This document shows, piece by piece, positions 55,353 to 63,940 of a stretch of DNA of 64,000 nt. Within the stretch, counting starts at the first letter, position 1. Each line of letters begins with the position of its first letter. Source of the stretch: Verrucomicrobiota bacterium (lineage in GTDB: Bacteria > Verrucomicrobiota > Verrucomicrobiia > Methylacidiphilales > JBCCWR01); NCBI GenBank assembly GCA_039192515.1, contig JBCCXA010000008.1, positions 43,700 to 107,699 of the forward strand, given 5' to 3'. The notes below the pieces were generated by a model. The model searched no databases, was not told the origin of the DNA, and was given only the letters and a program-made list of their open reading frames with translations. Both the position numbers and the translations under genes were made by a program.

Positions 55353-57137
55353 CTATACAGTTTTAAGAGTTTGCCTCGATATGGGAAAAAAGCTTAGTCC
55401 TATTAGAGCAAGCTGACTTAAGACAAAAATACCAAGCCAAATAAATGCACTCTCCATAAAGCCATAAGAATGTAGACCAATTCCAAGCATATTTACACCA
55501 AACCAAGAAAACGCAGTAATGATATTTCCACCGACTGCCATACGCATCTGCCCGTCGACTTTGATTAGACCTCCCCAGCGAGCATGCAAAATCATTGCAT
55601 TCCAAATGACAATAAGCAGGGCTCCATTTTCTTTAGGGTCCCAACCCCAAAAACGTCCCCAGCTTTGATCAGCCCAAATACCCCCAAGTATCGTCCCTAC
55701 TAGAGAAAATAGCGTCGCAAAGCAGACGGTTCCATACACCATTCCCCTAAATGCTTTTGCTTCTTCCACATCTACTTTTCCAAGAAACTTTCTGACCATA
55801 TAAACAATCGCCATGAATCCCGCTATGAAAGTAGCTGAATAACCAAGTGTGATCACAATCACATGTGTTGCCAGCCAAAAATTTGAATCCAAGACGGCAC
55901 GCATCATTTCCAAAGTATCTCCCTCCATAGCCAAATGATGTGCAATCAGCAAAGTCAAAAAACCGACAACACTAGCTACCATACTGCCAATCCCTCTTTT
56001 GTGAAGCTGCTCCAGAATCAAGGAAATAAGCACTGCGCCCCAGCCGACAAAAATAGCCGAAGAATAAAGATTAGTCACGGGAGGTCTTCCTTGTAGGTAT
56101 ATTCTAGTAATCAGGCCTATGGTATGGACAATAAAAGCCAACCAGATTAAGCCCAGAGCAACGTTACCTTTGCGAACTCCATATTCTTTGCCCACCCAAC
56201 TCCAACAAATAAAAAGAAAGCCTACGATATACAGGGCAATGCTGTTGGTAAAAGGCCCAAAATGATTGAATAAGAATTCTGCTCTCGCCTTGGTAACAAA
56301 TGAAGGTGCATACTCCCGGGCCCAGTCATTGTAATCACTTGCTGCGGCTTGAGCTTCCTCGAATCTATCCTCTCGGTAGTTCAAGACCATTTTTTGCCAA
56401 TAAACTAATTCAGAACCAACATCACCCTCATCTAAATGTATTAATCTCTCACCCAGAGAGACCCAACTTTGATCTGAAATAATCTCATCTTTTGAAAGAT
56501 CAAGTATTGGATTGATATAAGCTATCTGGCTAATAAAGGCATACCTCTGCAGCACCTCTTGGTTTTGATCTACCAAACCCGCACTAAGCAAAGCATCGAG
56601 TGCTAGACTCTCTTTAATGCGCTGGTAGAGAATAAGTTGATTGTACACTTTCACCACTGCGCGTTCATAAGCACTACGTAACTGTGATTCTTTCTCCAAA
56701 GGTTTCTTAGCCGCTTGTTCTACCTTAAGCCAAAATGGTTTGATTTCATTGAAAGCGAAATACTTCTTACCACCTTCTTGTTTCACCTCTATCAGGCCAA
56801 GAACGTCTTTGTGATCGATACGAAATACCTTCAACTCATCAGCTTCTTCTGGCTTTGTAAGCATCAATACAAGCCAATGAATCGCTCTCATATCTATTCC
56901 TTGCTGCGACTCTCTCAGCTTCTGCTTACCACTTAGAATGAGTAAGCCGTTCCTTGCCACAGTATCCATAGGTTTGATGCGTCCGTTGACCAGTACAGGG
57001 GTTTCTGCAAGATCATTTACTGGAAATAAATTTATATCTTCTTTAGGAGGAAGCGCCTGCTTTGCTAGAACCAAAATCCCTAAGAAAAAAGCCACCCAAC
57101 TCCACCTTATTTTACCCAAAAGACTGTGAAAACTCAT
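55353..57137 (-). CDS. ccsA: Cytochrome c maturation protein CcsA/ResC-like with long N-terminal region
   Basis: 594 residues, about twice the size of plain CcsA. A first membrane helix (about 10-28) is followed by a ~260-residue soluble region containing L-V-N-G-R-I-K-P-M-D-T-V-A-R-N, then about eight helices with the WWD heme-handling motif W-G-R-F-W-G-W-D-P-K-E-N-G-A near residue 490. With ResB (4-bp ATGA overlap) it forms the system II heme-lyase complex that attaches heme to CxxCH motifs. It serves the heme proteins encoded upstream in the same run. Confidence 0.88.
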   Translation of the reverse strand: MSFHSLLGKIRWSWVAFFLGILVLAKQALPPKEDINLFPVNDLAETPVLVNGRIKPMDTVARNGLLILSGKQKLRESQQGIDMRAIHWLVLMLTKPEEADELKVFRIDHKDVLGLIEVKQEGGKKYFAFNEIKPFWLKVEQAAKKPLEKESQLRSAYERAVVKVYNQLILYQRIKESLALDALLSAGLVDQNQEVLQRYAFISQIAYINPILDLSKDEIISDQSWVSLGERLIHLDEGDVGSELVYWQKMVLNYREDRFEEAQAAASDYNDWAREYAPSFVTKARAEFLFNHFGPFTNSIALYIVGFLFICWSWVGKEYGVRKGNVALGLIWLAFIVHTIGLITRIYLQGRPPVTNLYSSAIFVGWGAVLISLILEQLHKRGIGSMVASVVGFLTLLIAHHLAMEGDTLEMMRAVLDSNFWLATHVIVITLGYSATFIAGFMAIVYMVRKFLGKVDVEEAKAFRGMVYGTVCFATLFSLVGTILGGIWADQSWGRFWGWDPKENGALLIVIWNAMILHARWGGLIKVDGQMRMAVGGNIITAFSWFGVNMLGIGLHSYGFMESAFIWLGIFVLSQLALIGLSFFPISRQTLKTV

Positions 57138-58309
57138 GAACTCAAAACTCCCACTGCAACACGTTTAGCTAATAAATGCTTCCAAAGACTTAATCCAAAT
57201 TGGATAAACATACCTAGCGCCATCATAGTGCAGGCTACATAGGGCATAGCGGCACCTGGATTTTTAACTACCAGCAGAATAGAAGTTTTATCCTCGTTAG
57301 CAAAACTCGCTTGGTAGAAAGTCTCTCCCTGATAACGCAGTGGATGATTCATATAAATGAGGGTATCCATCTCCACTCCATTTATTTCATCCTCTAGATA
57401 CACCTTACTAGAAAAATTCTTAGGGATATCTGAACCGGCATAGAGATCATGAGAAAAATCCTTCAAATGAATCTTATATCCATGATAAAAACGAGTTGGT
57501 CTCATCAAAATTTCCCATTCACCCCCATTGATGGCAATCTTTTGTGGCTCCTTGATATAAGCGGAAGCAAGCCATGTTCCCTTCGTCACCGTGCCTTCTA
57601 TCAATTCAAAGGAAACGGAAGGCATATTTTTTTCATCAACTTTCTTTGCTGCCGGCCATTTCTCAAAATCAACAAATCGGCTTAGACCCTTTCTTTCTAA
57701 TCGACTTATCTGGGCATCCTCTCTTTGTTGGACACGAGAATTTTTTGCATAGCGATGAACCAGTATTTTAAAAGGAACTTCATCATTCGTGTAAAACTCT
57801 CCTGCTTTTAGTAGAGATTCTGGAACCGAAAAAACGAGATCAAATTCAGGATCTGTTTTATTGACTAATACCAACTCATGATCGCGTTGGCTTTCCGAGT
57901 AATCCTGATAACCTCCTTCATCAATCGACATATAGCTCTCACGACTAAGAAGATCTGTTATCAACATCCCCAATAACAGAATAATTAGCCCTACATGCAT
58001 CATAAGAATACCAGACTTCCTCCCAGTCCATTTATAATGTGTAAAGAGAACAACAAAAAGATTGATAAGTAATAACCCGCCTATGAGATACCCCCCCGGA
58101 AGCACAGGAAATAATTTTCTGCCATCCGAATCTTCCATGAACACCAGAAAACTTTGAAAGTATTTTCTCTGTGCCTCATAAATTCCCAAATTAATTTGAT
58201 CCAGCGTTCCGACAAAGACAAGCAATGCAGCAAAAGCTAAACAACCTACAGTTAACTTTAAGGATGAAAAAATTTTCAGCATATTTTGAAGCCACATAGT
58301 TCTATTCAT
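57134..58309 (-). CDS. resB: Cytochrome c maturation protein ResB/Ccs1
   Basis: 391 residues. Three membrane helices near the N-terminus (about 15-35, 75-90, 95-115) lead to a large periplasmic domain (about 125-345) and a last helix (about 352-375), the ResB/Ccs1 layout. F-S-S-L-K-L-T-V-G-C-L-A at the start is the family signature. It holds apocytochrome and heme with CcsA, whose gene it overlaps by 4 bp. Ten base pairs separate it from the upstream lipoprotein gene. Confidence 0.9.
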   Translation of the reverse strand: MNRTMWLQNMLKIFSSLKLTVGCLAFAALLVFVGTLDQINLGIYEAQRKYFQSFLVFMEDSDGRKLFPVLPGGYLIGGLLLINLFVVLFTHYKWTGRKSGILMMHVGLIILLLGMLITDLLSRESYMSIDEGGYQDYSESQRDHELVLVNKTDPEFDLVFSVPESLLKAGEFYTNDEVPFKILVHRYAKNSRVQQREDAQISRLERKGLSRFVDFEKWPAAKKVDEKNMPSVSFELIEGTVTKGTWLASAYIKEPQKIAINGGEWEILMRPTRFYHGYKIHLKDFSHDLYAGSDIPKNFSSKVYLEDEINGVEMDTLIYMNHPLRYQGETFYQASFANEDKTSILLVVKNPGAAMPYVACTMMALGMFIQFGLSLWKHLLAKRVAVGVLSS

Positions 58310-58318
58310 TTTTAATCT

Positions 58319-58879
58319 CTAACCTTCTATGGATTCTACAAATTGCGTGAAGACTTCTTTTTGGGTTTGCACATCTTTTGCCCCACCGGACATTTTATAA
58401 AACCAAGTCTTCCCTTCTTTCATAAAAAAATACACCAATACACTTTGTCCAGATTGTTCCCCAGAGCCATGAATCTCTACAAAATTCAGTACGGATTTTC
58501 CTAACTGCACTCGTTGGACAATATTGTTCAGATCACTATCTACTGCGGGAGGAAGCCCCATTTGGCGACGCCAGCGATTCACATTAGCAAATACACCACC
58601 AACATCCCCGGGGAATGCCGTAATAGTTGCTTGAGCATCAACACCTGTATCATACGCTGCCAATACCAGCTGTGAGGCGGGCACCTGCTTCCATCCATTT
58701 GGCAAGGCAGACACTTCAAAAGTAACTTCTTTATCAGAAGAGTACGGCTCAGTTTTTTTTTCATGCTGAGTCACAGCATCTTTAGGCGCCTTGTACACGC
58801 TTATTTCATCGCGGCTACAGGACGTAGAAAGACAAAAGAAAAAACAACCAAGAATGGATACCTGTATCGTCGCTCTCAT
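58319..58879 (-). CDS. Hypothetical lipoprotein
   Basis: 186 residues from the ATG at 58879, chosen because GGAG lies 6 nt before it; the frame opens 11 codons earlier without a ribosome-binding site. The N-terminus (MRATIQVSILGCFFFCLSTSC) ends in a lipobox with Cys as the acylation site. The mature part contains F-E-V-S-A-L-P-N-G-W-K and W-F-Y-K-M-S-G, as in proteins evaluating small secreted domains; I recognise no named family. It lies between the globin and resB genes on the same strand, so an accessory role in cytochrome maturation is possible. Confidence 0.65.
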   Translation of the reverse strand: MRATIQVSILGCFFFCLSTSCSRDEISVYKAPKDAVTQHEKKTEPYSSDKEVTFEVSALPNGWKQVPASQLVLAAYDTGVDAQATITAFPGDVGGVFANVNRWRRQMGLPPAVDSDLNNIVQRVQLGKSVLNFVEIHGSGEQSGQSVLVYFFMKEGKTWFYKMSGGAKDVQTQKEVFTQFVESIEG

Positions 58880-58960
58880 CAAACACTCCATATTATACGC
58901 TTGCCAAGGCAAGTAGATTGGGAATATCTACTTGCCCGAAACAAAAGGTTTGGCAATAAC

Positions 58961-59377
58961 CTAAGCAGGAACCTCTTTAGCCGCGTCTTTCATTACGGTA
59001 GCTAAAGTAACGTAAGTCTCCGTCCAAGCAGCTTTTAGCTCGTCATTCCAGGCATCTCCTAGACCTTTTTCTAAAGTCCAAAGAAGTGATGCCCCAACTA
59101 CATCGTAGTGTTCATCTTTCACACCATAACCAAGATGACGCTTACCCATATCCTGAACTGCCTCTACAATAGTATCTAATTTCGTCAGTCCATTTACTGC
59201 CACCGTAATCATGGTCATAAGCTTCTTACCCTGTTCTTTCATATCCCCCTTAAAAAGAGCTTTTACTTCGGGTGCAACTTCGAAAAGTCTCCCATAAAAT
59301 AACTCTGCTGCTGTTTCTTGAATTGGAATCACTTTTGCCCATGAATCCTGGACAAGTTGAATTTGTTCTTCTGTCAT
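58961..59377 (-). CDS. Single-domain bacterial globin
   Basis: 138 residues. Proximal heme ligand His81 (F8) lies in K-R-H-L-G-Y-G-V, Phe42 is the CD1 Phe, and Tyr28 the probable B10 Tyr, as in Vitreoscilla haemoglobin and flavohaemoglobin globin domains. There is no reductase domain. Tyr B10 supports NO or O2 chemistry. Placement among heme proteins and a nitrate/nitrite pathway suggests NO scavenging. AGAAAGG precedes the ATG by 8 nt. Confidence 0.88.
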   Translation of the reverse strand: MTEEQIQLVQDSWAKVIPIQETAAELFYGRLFEVAPEVKALFKGDMKEQGKKLMTMITVAVNGLTKLDTIVEAVQDMGKRHLGYGVKDEHYDVVGASLLWTLEKGLGDAWNDELKAAWTETYVTLATVMKDAAKEVPA

Positions 59378-59395
59378 ATTTGTGCCTTTCTTTTA

Positions 59396-59809
59396 TCAAT
59401 TAGTTGAAATTTTTATTATATAGTCCACTGCTGCAATCAATTCTGCATCCGTCAATTCTTCAAAGCCCCCGCGCGCTGGCATTTCAGTGCTTAATGTCTC
59501 AAACCCATGAATTGTATGCTTGAGCAAAGTATCGCGCCCTTTGGTGGCAATCCGGTTTTTCCATTCCTCTTTGTCAAGAGTCTTGGGTGATCCCGCCTTA
59601 CCTCTAAAATGACATTTGCCACATTTCTGTATCCAAATAGCACGTCCCGTTTGCATCACTGGGTCATCAAAAACTGGTAATAAATCAGGCGTTGCCACAG
59701 GAATAACCTTTGTAGCTTTACCTGATTCACTTCCACTTTGAACACTATCTCCACCACATCCTATAACGATGAGACCGAACGGGATTACAAAAAGTAATGA
59801 TTTATTCAT
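59396..59809 (-). CDS. Monoheme cytochrome c lipoprotein
   Basis: 137 residues. Signal sequence with lipobox V-I-G-C (Cys18), then a class I cytochrome c domain with heme site C63-G-K-C66-H67 and probable axial Met in T-E-M-P-A-R-G-G. The C-terminal helix E-L-T-D-A-E-L-I-A-A-V-D-Y-I resembles cytochrome c5/cbb3-type. It is anchored to a membrane facing the periplasm and is a probable electron shuttle for the neighbouring multiheme protein. GAGG lies 8 nt before the ATG. Confidence 0.88.
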   Translation of the reverse strand: MNKSLLFVIPFGLIVIGCGGDSVQSGSESGKATKVIPVATPDLLPVFDDPVMQTGRAIWIQKCGKCHFRGKAGSPKTLDKEEWKNRIATKGRDTLLKHTIHGFETLSTEMPARGGFEELTDAELIAAVDYIIKISTN

Positions 59810-59835
59810 AACCCTATCCTCTACTTTTTAAGGCA

Positions 59836-59859
59836 CACACTTCGTTCGAACAAAATGTG
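59836..59859. promoter_or_regulatory. 24-bp imperfect palindrome between two cytochrome genes
   Basis: Ten of twelve base pairs are symmetric about 59847.5, with a perfect centre GTTCGAAC flanked by CACA on the left and TGTG on the right. It lies between the DUF3365 and cytochrome c genes (67-bp gap), 27 bp before the cytochrome start. It could be an operator for an internal promoter driving cytochrome-globin-lipoprotein genes, or an mRNA hairpin that sets relative expression. Confidence 0.4.
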
Positions 59860-59876
59860 CACCGGCTTCCAAACCA

Positions 59877-60479
59877 TTACTGTAATGGAATGCGTATAAC
59901 GACTCCTCCCATAACATCACCCAATTCAAAGTTTGTCTTCGGTGAATCCTTATGATCATTGTGACAGGTCACACATGCGGGCGAAACAGCTGAATCAGGA
60001 TAAATCGCTGTGAAGTATTTCTTACCTCCTAATTCTTCTTCCCCATAAAAATTCTCACCTGGGTTATCTACCAAATATTGCAGACCCTCTTTTTCCATAG
60101 GTGTTTGCCCAGCCGCATTTGTTTTATTAATCGGCCATAACGACTGCAACGAATAAGTAAACCCAGCATCAGGATTTTCTGCTACTAACTCCGATCCCAT
60201 ACGGAACATTTGCGCGGGAAGAGGTAATTTCTTCTCGTCCATAAAGTTCTCGCTTGCTCCAATTACTTTTTCCTTATTTACAAGTCTTTGGATCACTTGA
60301 CGCGCATAGATCGTTCTATCCGCTTTCAAAACAGTAAACAGATAATCCGTTACTGTTTGGGGGCTATAACCTCCAGATCCTCCACCAGAAGATCCACCAC
60401 ATGCACTCAGCGCCACTATGCCTGCGACTACTCCGAGCATAGATACTATCGTGATAGCTTTTTTACTTATTTTTCTCAT
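59877..60479 (-). CDS. DUF3365 (Tll0287-like) heme lipoprotein
   Basis: 200 residues. Lipobox L-S-A-C (Cys27) is followed by a Gly/Ser linker and a DUF3365-like domain. This ends with the heme site C169-V-T-C172-H173-N in the context A-I-Y-P-D-S-A-V-S-P-A-C-V-T-C-H-N-D-H, and G-D-V-M-G-G-V-V-I-R-I-P-L. Tll0287-type proteins are c-type heme sensors or redox proteins, often fused to histidine kinases; here it stands alone. It overlaps the multiheme cytochrome gene by 4 bp, with AGGAG 6 nt before the ATG. Confidence 0.82.
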   Translation of the reverse strand: MRKISKKAITIVSMLGVVAGIVALSACGGSSGGGSGGYSPQTVTDYLFTVLKADRTIYARQVIQRLVNKEKVIGASENFMDEKKLPLPAQMFRMGSELVAENPDAGFTYSLQSLWPINKTNAAGQTPMEKEGLQYLVDNPGENFYGEEELGGKKYFTAIYPDSAVSPACVTCHNDHKDSPKTNFELGDVMGGVVIRIPLQ

Positions 60480-61879
60480 TGATTACTCCTATTTTTTTCG
60501 TGTTCCTTTTTCTCTAACTCCCGCTTGTATGCCATATCGATACTCTCGATATGAATTTCCGTGCGTTCACTAAAATTGCCTTCTATCACTTTACGATCTG
60601 CCATATTATCGATAGCGAATCCCAAGCCATGACACTGCATGCAAGTTGTCCGGATCATCTTCTCATTAGGCCTCAAATTCTCACTCTGGTTATGTGAAAC
60701 TCGGACAATTTCCTCGCCAAACTCTTCAATTTTGACTCTCGGCATATGGCAAGATGCACAGGAAACACCCATTCCCTGGTCTATCCTTCCAGCCACCTCA
60801 TCACGCCATAAATCATGGTGTCTAGAGTTCACATAGTTCCGAGAATGCTCGTCATCATGACAAGACATACAGGCATCCGTCGCCGCAAATACCTTGTCAA
60901 AGCGGTGAGTCGAATGACATGACACACAACTCAGCTCCGCATGAGCCACTTCACTTTTCATGGGTTGGCGAGCCATACCCGGAGTCATGGGTGATAAGCC
61001 TGCGGCAAGCCTCATACCATGCTTACCTTTAAGAAAGCCTTTTACTTCATGACTATGGCAAGACTGACATGAGGTGTGATCCGGGTTATCTAACCACTTA
61101 CCATACGTCAGTGATTTCTTGTTACTGTCTTGATGACAATCCATACAATTCACACCGGCAGCCGCATGAGCCGTCTCGAGCCAATCATTCATAATGGTCT
61201 GATCTTTTGCATGCTTAGCAGGTGCATTATGATCATCCCAAGTAAGCTGTTTGACTTTTTCTCCATGCTTTTCTGTATAATCTTGTTTAAAGGTCGTTTT
61301 CAAAACCAACTGCTCATTCAACATGTCGGGCTCCTTGGCATGCCTGACCAGAAAACTCTCGTATAAAGCAAGGTTGTCATGGAAGTTATGACATCCCGCT
61401 GTAGCACAAGTATCAAAACCCATCCCTAAGTGACTGGGACGCTCTTCTGCAATCATTTCATGGCAGTGAGCACAATAATCTTCAGGCAGTGACACGGCCA
61501 TCAGATGCGTTTGATCTGGCACATGCTCGCGATGACATGAAATGCACTGAAGTGCGTCGACTCTTTCTAAGCGATCGGCATTTCTTGGATCTTTAAATTT
61601 CTTAACCGGATGCGAGTCGTTAGCCTTATCTAAATCCTCTTTATGACACTTCATACAAGCTTCGTTGATGACCCCAGGTTGCCCTAAATCACTCATATCA
61701 GCTTTGTGACAAGCCGTGCATTCCATCTCAATTTGGTAATGCCCATCCGTCGTTTTTCCTGGAAGTAAGGCTCTCTTATCCTCGGAAACAAAGAAGATGT
61801 TGGCAATGTAGAGACCCTGCACGCTTATCAAGACCAATGCTGCAATCCACCATTTTAAGCTGAGTATAAGTTTGAACAT
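60476..61879 (-). CDS. Membrane-anchored multiheme cytochrome c (11 heme motifs)
   Basis: 467 residues. An N-terminal helix (about 10-30) anchors a periplasmic chain with ten CxxCH sites (starting at C54, 75, 112, 136, 245, 271, 318, 337, 374, 413) and one CX4CH (C158-A-T-A-G-C-H). The last five, with C-A-S-C-H-M-P-R and V-S-H-N-Q-x-E-N-L-R-P-N-E-K, recall the C-terminal half of the NrfA/HAO-type multiheme superfamily, but no CxxCK active-site motif is present. It probably transfers electrons rather than reducing nitrite by an NrfA mechanism. It begins 20 bp after the reductase-membrane fusion. Confidence 0.85.
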   Translation of the reverse strand: MFKLILSLKWWIAALVLISVQGLYIANIFFVSEDKRALLPGKTTDGHYQIEMECTACHKADMSDLGQPGVINEACMKCHKEDLDKANDSHPVKKFKDPRNADRLERVDALQCISCHREHVPDQTHLMAVSLPEDYCAHCHEMIAEERPSHLGMGFDTCATAGCHNFHDNLALYESFLVRHAKEPDMLNEQLVLKTTFKQDYTEKHGEKVKQLTWDDHNAPAKHAKDQTIMNDWLETAHAAAGVNCMDCHQDSNKKSLTYGKWLDNPDHTSCQSCHSHEVKGFLKGKHGMRLAAGLSPMTPGMARQPMKSEVAHAELSCVSCHSTHRFDKVFAATDACMSCHDDEHSRNYVNSRHHDLWRDEVAGRIDQGMGVSCASCHMPRVKIEEFGEEIVRVSHNQSENLRPNEKMIRTTCMQCHGLGFAIDNMADRKVIEGNFSERTEIHIESIDMAYKRELEKKEHEKNRSNQ

Positions 61880-61899
61880 CGCTAACTAATTATCATCAT

Positions 61900-63933
61900 T
61901 TAATAAAAATAGACCGAGAGTATGTGAAACAGGATCATCAACGGTAGTGGCCAAAAAAGAATGATATGCATCCAGGTCATATAAGGCTTCGCTTTCCTGG
62001 CCAACAAAGCCATTGAGCCCGTTCCTCTACTTTCAACTCCAGTGACAATTCCTGCCAACGCGCCCAAAACATTTAGTGAAAGAAAAGTTAGCATGAGCCA
62101 ATAATTAAGGTTATGCCCCATGCGAAAACCCGTATGAGCAAATAGAATAACCAATGTGAGTACCCCAGAAATCGTATGCAGGATGCGCCAATTCATGAAG
62201 GCTCCGAATGAAAACAATTTGATCCGTTTCCTAATCGACAAAAACAGTCCTAGGCAAGTGACGCCGAGCAGAGTATAGCCACTAATCTGCTTATAAAGTG
62301 ATTCACGCCAGATGGCATCTATCTGATGCCTCACGTCTTGCACCGTATCAGAAAATTCAACGGGATTAGCAAAATAAGTAACCAGGGCAAGAATCAGTCC
62401 TGCGAGAGACATCCCAATCAGTATCCCACCACCTCGCACGGCTGGTGCAGGTTCACCCCCTGTGAGTTGCGCGATAAGTGGCCTACAACTTCCACACACA
62501 GATCCAGCAGTCGTTCTATTCGAAACATCCTCTACAGTTTTACAACCTTTAGAAATGCAATTGAGAATTTCACGCTTGGAGATATGGTTACAGTTGCAAA
62601 TTACGGAAGCGTCAGGCCAGGACTTTACCGATCCCCCAAACTCCGTATCCCAAATCGAACCCGCCGTTTCAAATTCTTTTAGTTTCCAATTCCATAGCCT
62701 TCTGCGTTTTTCCACATCGGCTTGAATTAATGCAGCTTCTGGACATGGACCAATAAAGGTGCCACCAATCAGACGACCGCGATCCAATACAAGCTGGCGG
62801 TACTGTTTCTGATCCGTAAATTTTTTGACTTCGCCAACACCTAGATTCTCTCCAATGGTACAAACATCAACACCCAATAACTTGAGTCGCACCGTAAAAT
62901 CCATGACGGAGAATTGATTCCGTTTACCGGTCAGGTTCTGCGAAAGAATATCTGCCATGCGGTACCCCGGGGCAACAAAGCCATAAACTCTTCCTTTGTG
63001 CATCGCACACTCCCCTATGGCATAGATATTTTTATCTGAGGTTTGAAGCCTGTTGTTCACAATAATAGCGTCGTGTAGCCCCAGCTCTAATCCACATTTT
63101 TTAGCCAACTCGCTCCGTGGACGAATGCCCGTAGAAATCACTACCATATCAACGGTTAGGGTTCTCCCATCTGTTAAATAAATACGCCTTCCCGCATCTA
63201 TGGCCTCAATCCATTCTGTCGTGGCTTTGTTGTGAACTAACACTCCTAGCTTCTCAACTTTACCCTGTAGAACAGCAGATGCAGAAAGATCTAATTGCCT
63301 AGACATCAAACGGCCAGAGTACTCAAGAATATGCGTTCTTAACCCTAGGTCTTGCAGCGCCTTTGCCGCCTCAAGGCCTAAAAGTCCTCCTCCTATAACT
63401 GCGGCACTTTCCGCTTGTGCTGCATAGGCCTTGATCTCCTCAACATCTTCAATGGTTCGATAGACAAAAACACCTTCTAAATCCTTACCCTTGAAATCAG
63501 GAACATAAGGACGAGAACCAGTCGCCAGGATCAGTGTGTCATAGTCAAAATCTTTACCTCCAATGGTCTCAACACGGCGCTTCTCCCGGTCGATCTCTAT
63601 TGCTGGATCTCCAAGCTGCAGATCAATATCGTTATCTTGATACCACTCGGGATGCGCTAGGGATAATTCTTTAGGTGATTTACCTTCAAAAAACTCTGTC
63701 AGATTTACACGATCATACGCTGGCCTTTTTTCTTCACCAATAACTGTCACTCTATGAGCATGTTGCTTAGAAAGGTACACAAGGTTTTGGCATAACCTGT
63801 GCGAGACCATGCCATTACCAATAACAACGACGCGTTTTGCTCGTTTATTATTAATTTTTCTAACTCTATGACTCTTTTTTTTATTAGCCTGAATTATATT
63901 GTTAGATTTTTTAGTTTTAACTAGGCCTTGCAT
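61900..63933 (-). CDS. NirB-like FAD/[2Fe-2S] reductase fused to a multi-helix membrane domain
   Basis: 677 residues from ATG at 63933 (GTG one codon earlier). A Lys-rich start (1-34) precedes an FAD/NAD(P) reductase (about 35-330; V-V-V-I-G-N-G-M-V, A-V-I-G-G-G-L-L-G-L-E) and a NirB-type C-terminal domain. A BFD [2Fe-2S] domain follows, V-I-C-N-C-N..S-V-C-G-S-C (about 455-500). NirB would continue with the siroheme domain; here a helix at about 515 and four more with His pairs (L-H-T, A-H-T, M-H-I, F-H-I) follow, a cytochrome b-like pattern. Inferred: electrons from NAD(P)H into the membrane. Substrate unknown. Confidence 0.8.
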   Translation of the reverse strand: MQGLVKTKKSNNIIQANKKKSHRVRKINNKRAKRVVVIGNGMVSHRLCQNLVYLSKQHAHRVTVIGEEKRPAYDRVNLTEFFEGKSPKELSLAHPEWYQDNDIDLQLGDPAIEIDREKRRVETIGGKDFDYDTLILATGSRPYVPDFKGKDLEGVFVYRTIEDVEEIKAYAAQAESAAVIGGGLLGLEAAKALQDLGLRTHILEYSGRLMSRQLDLSASAVLQGKVEKLGVLVHNKATTEWIEAIDAGRRIYLTDGRTLTVDMVVISTGIRPRSELAKKCGLELGLHDAIIVNNRLQTSDKNIYAIGECAMHKGRVYGFVAPGYRMADILSQNLTGKRNQFSVMDFTVRLKLLGVDVCTIGENLGVGEVKKFTDQKQYRQLVLDRGRLIGGTFIGPCPEAALIQADVEKRRRLWNWKLKEFETAGSIWDTEFGGSVKSWPDASVICNCNHISKREILNCISKGCKTVEDVSNRTTAGSVCGSCRPLIAQLTGGEPAPAVRGGGILIGMSLAGLILALVTYFANPVEFSDTVQDVRHQIDAIWRESLYKQISGYTLLGVTCLGLFLSIRKRIKLFSFGAFMNWRILHTISGVLTLVILFAHTGFRMGHNLNYWLMLTFLSLNVLGALAGIVTGVESRGTGSMALLARKAKPYMTWMHIILFWPLPLMILFHILSVYFY

Positions 63934-63940
63934 CACACTG

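Noticed and set aside
60476..61879. NrfA-type ammonia-forming nitrite reductase
   Set aside because: No CxxCK catalytic heme motif is present and the number of heme sites is too high.
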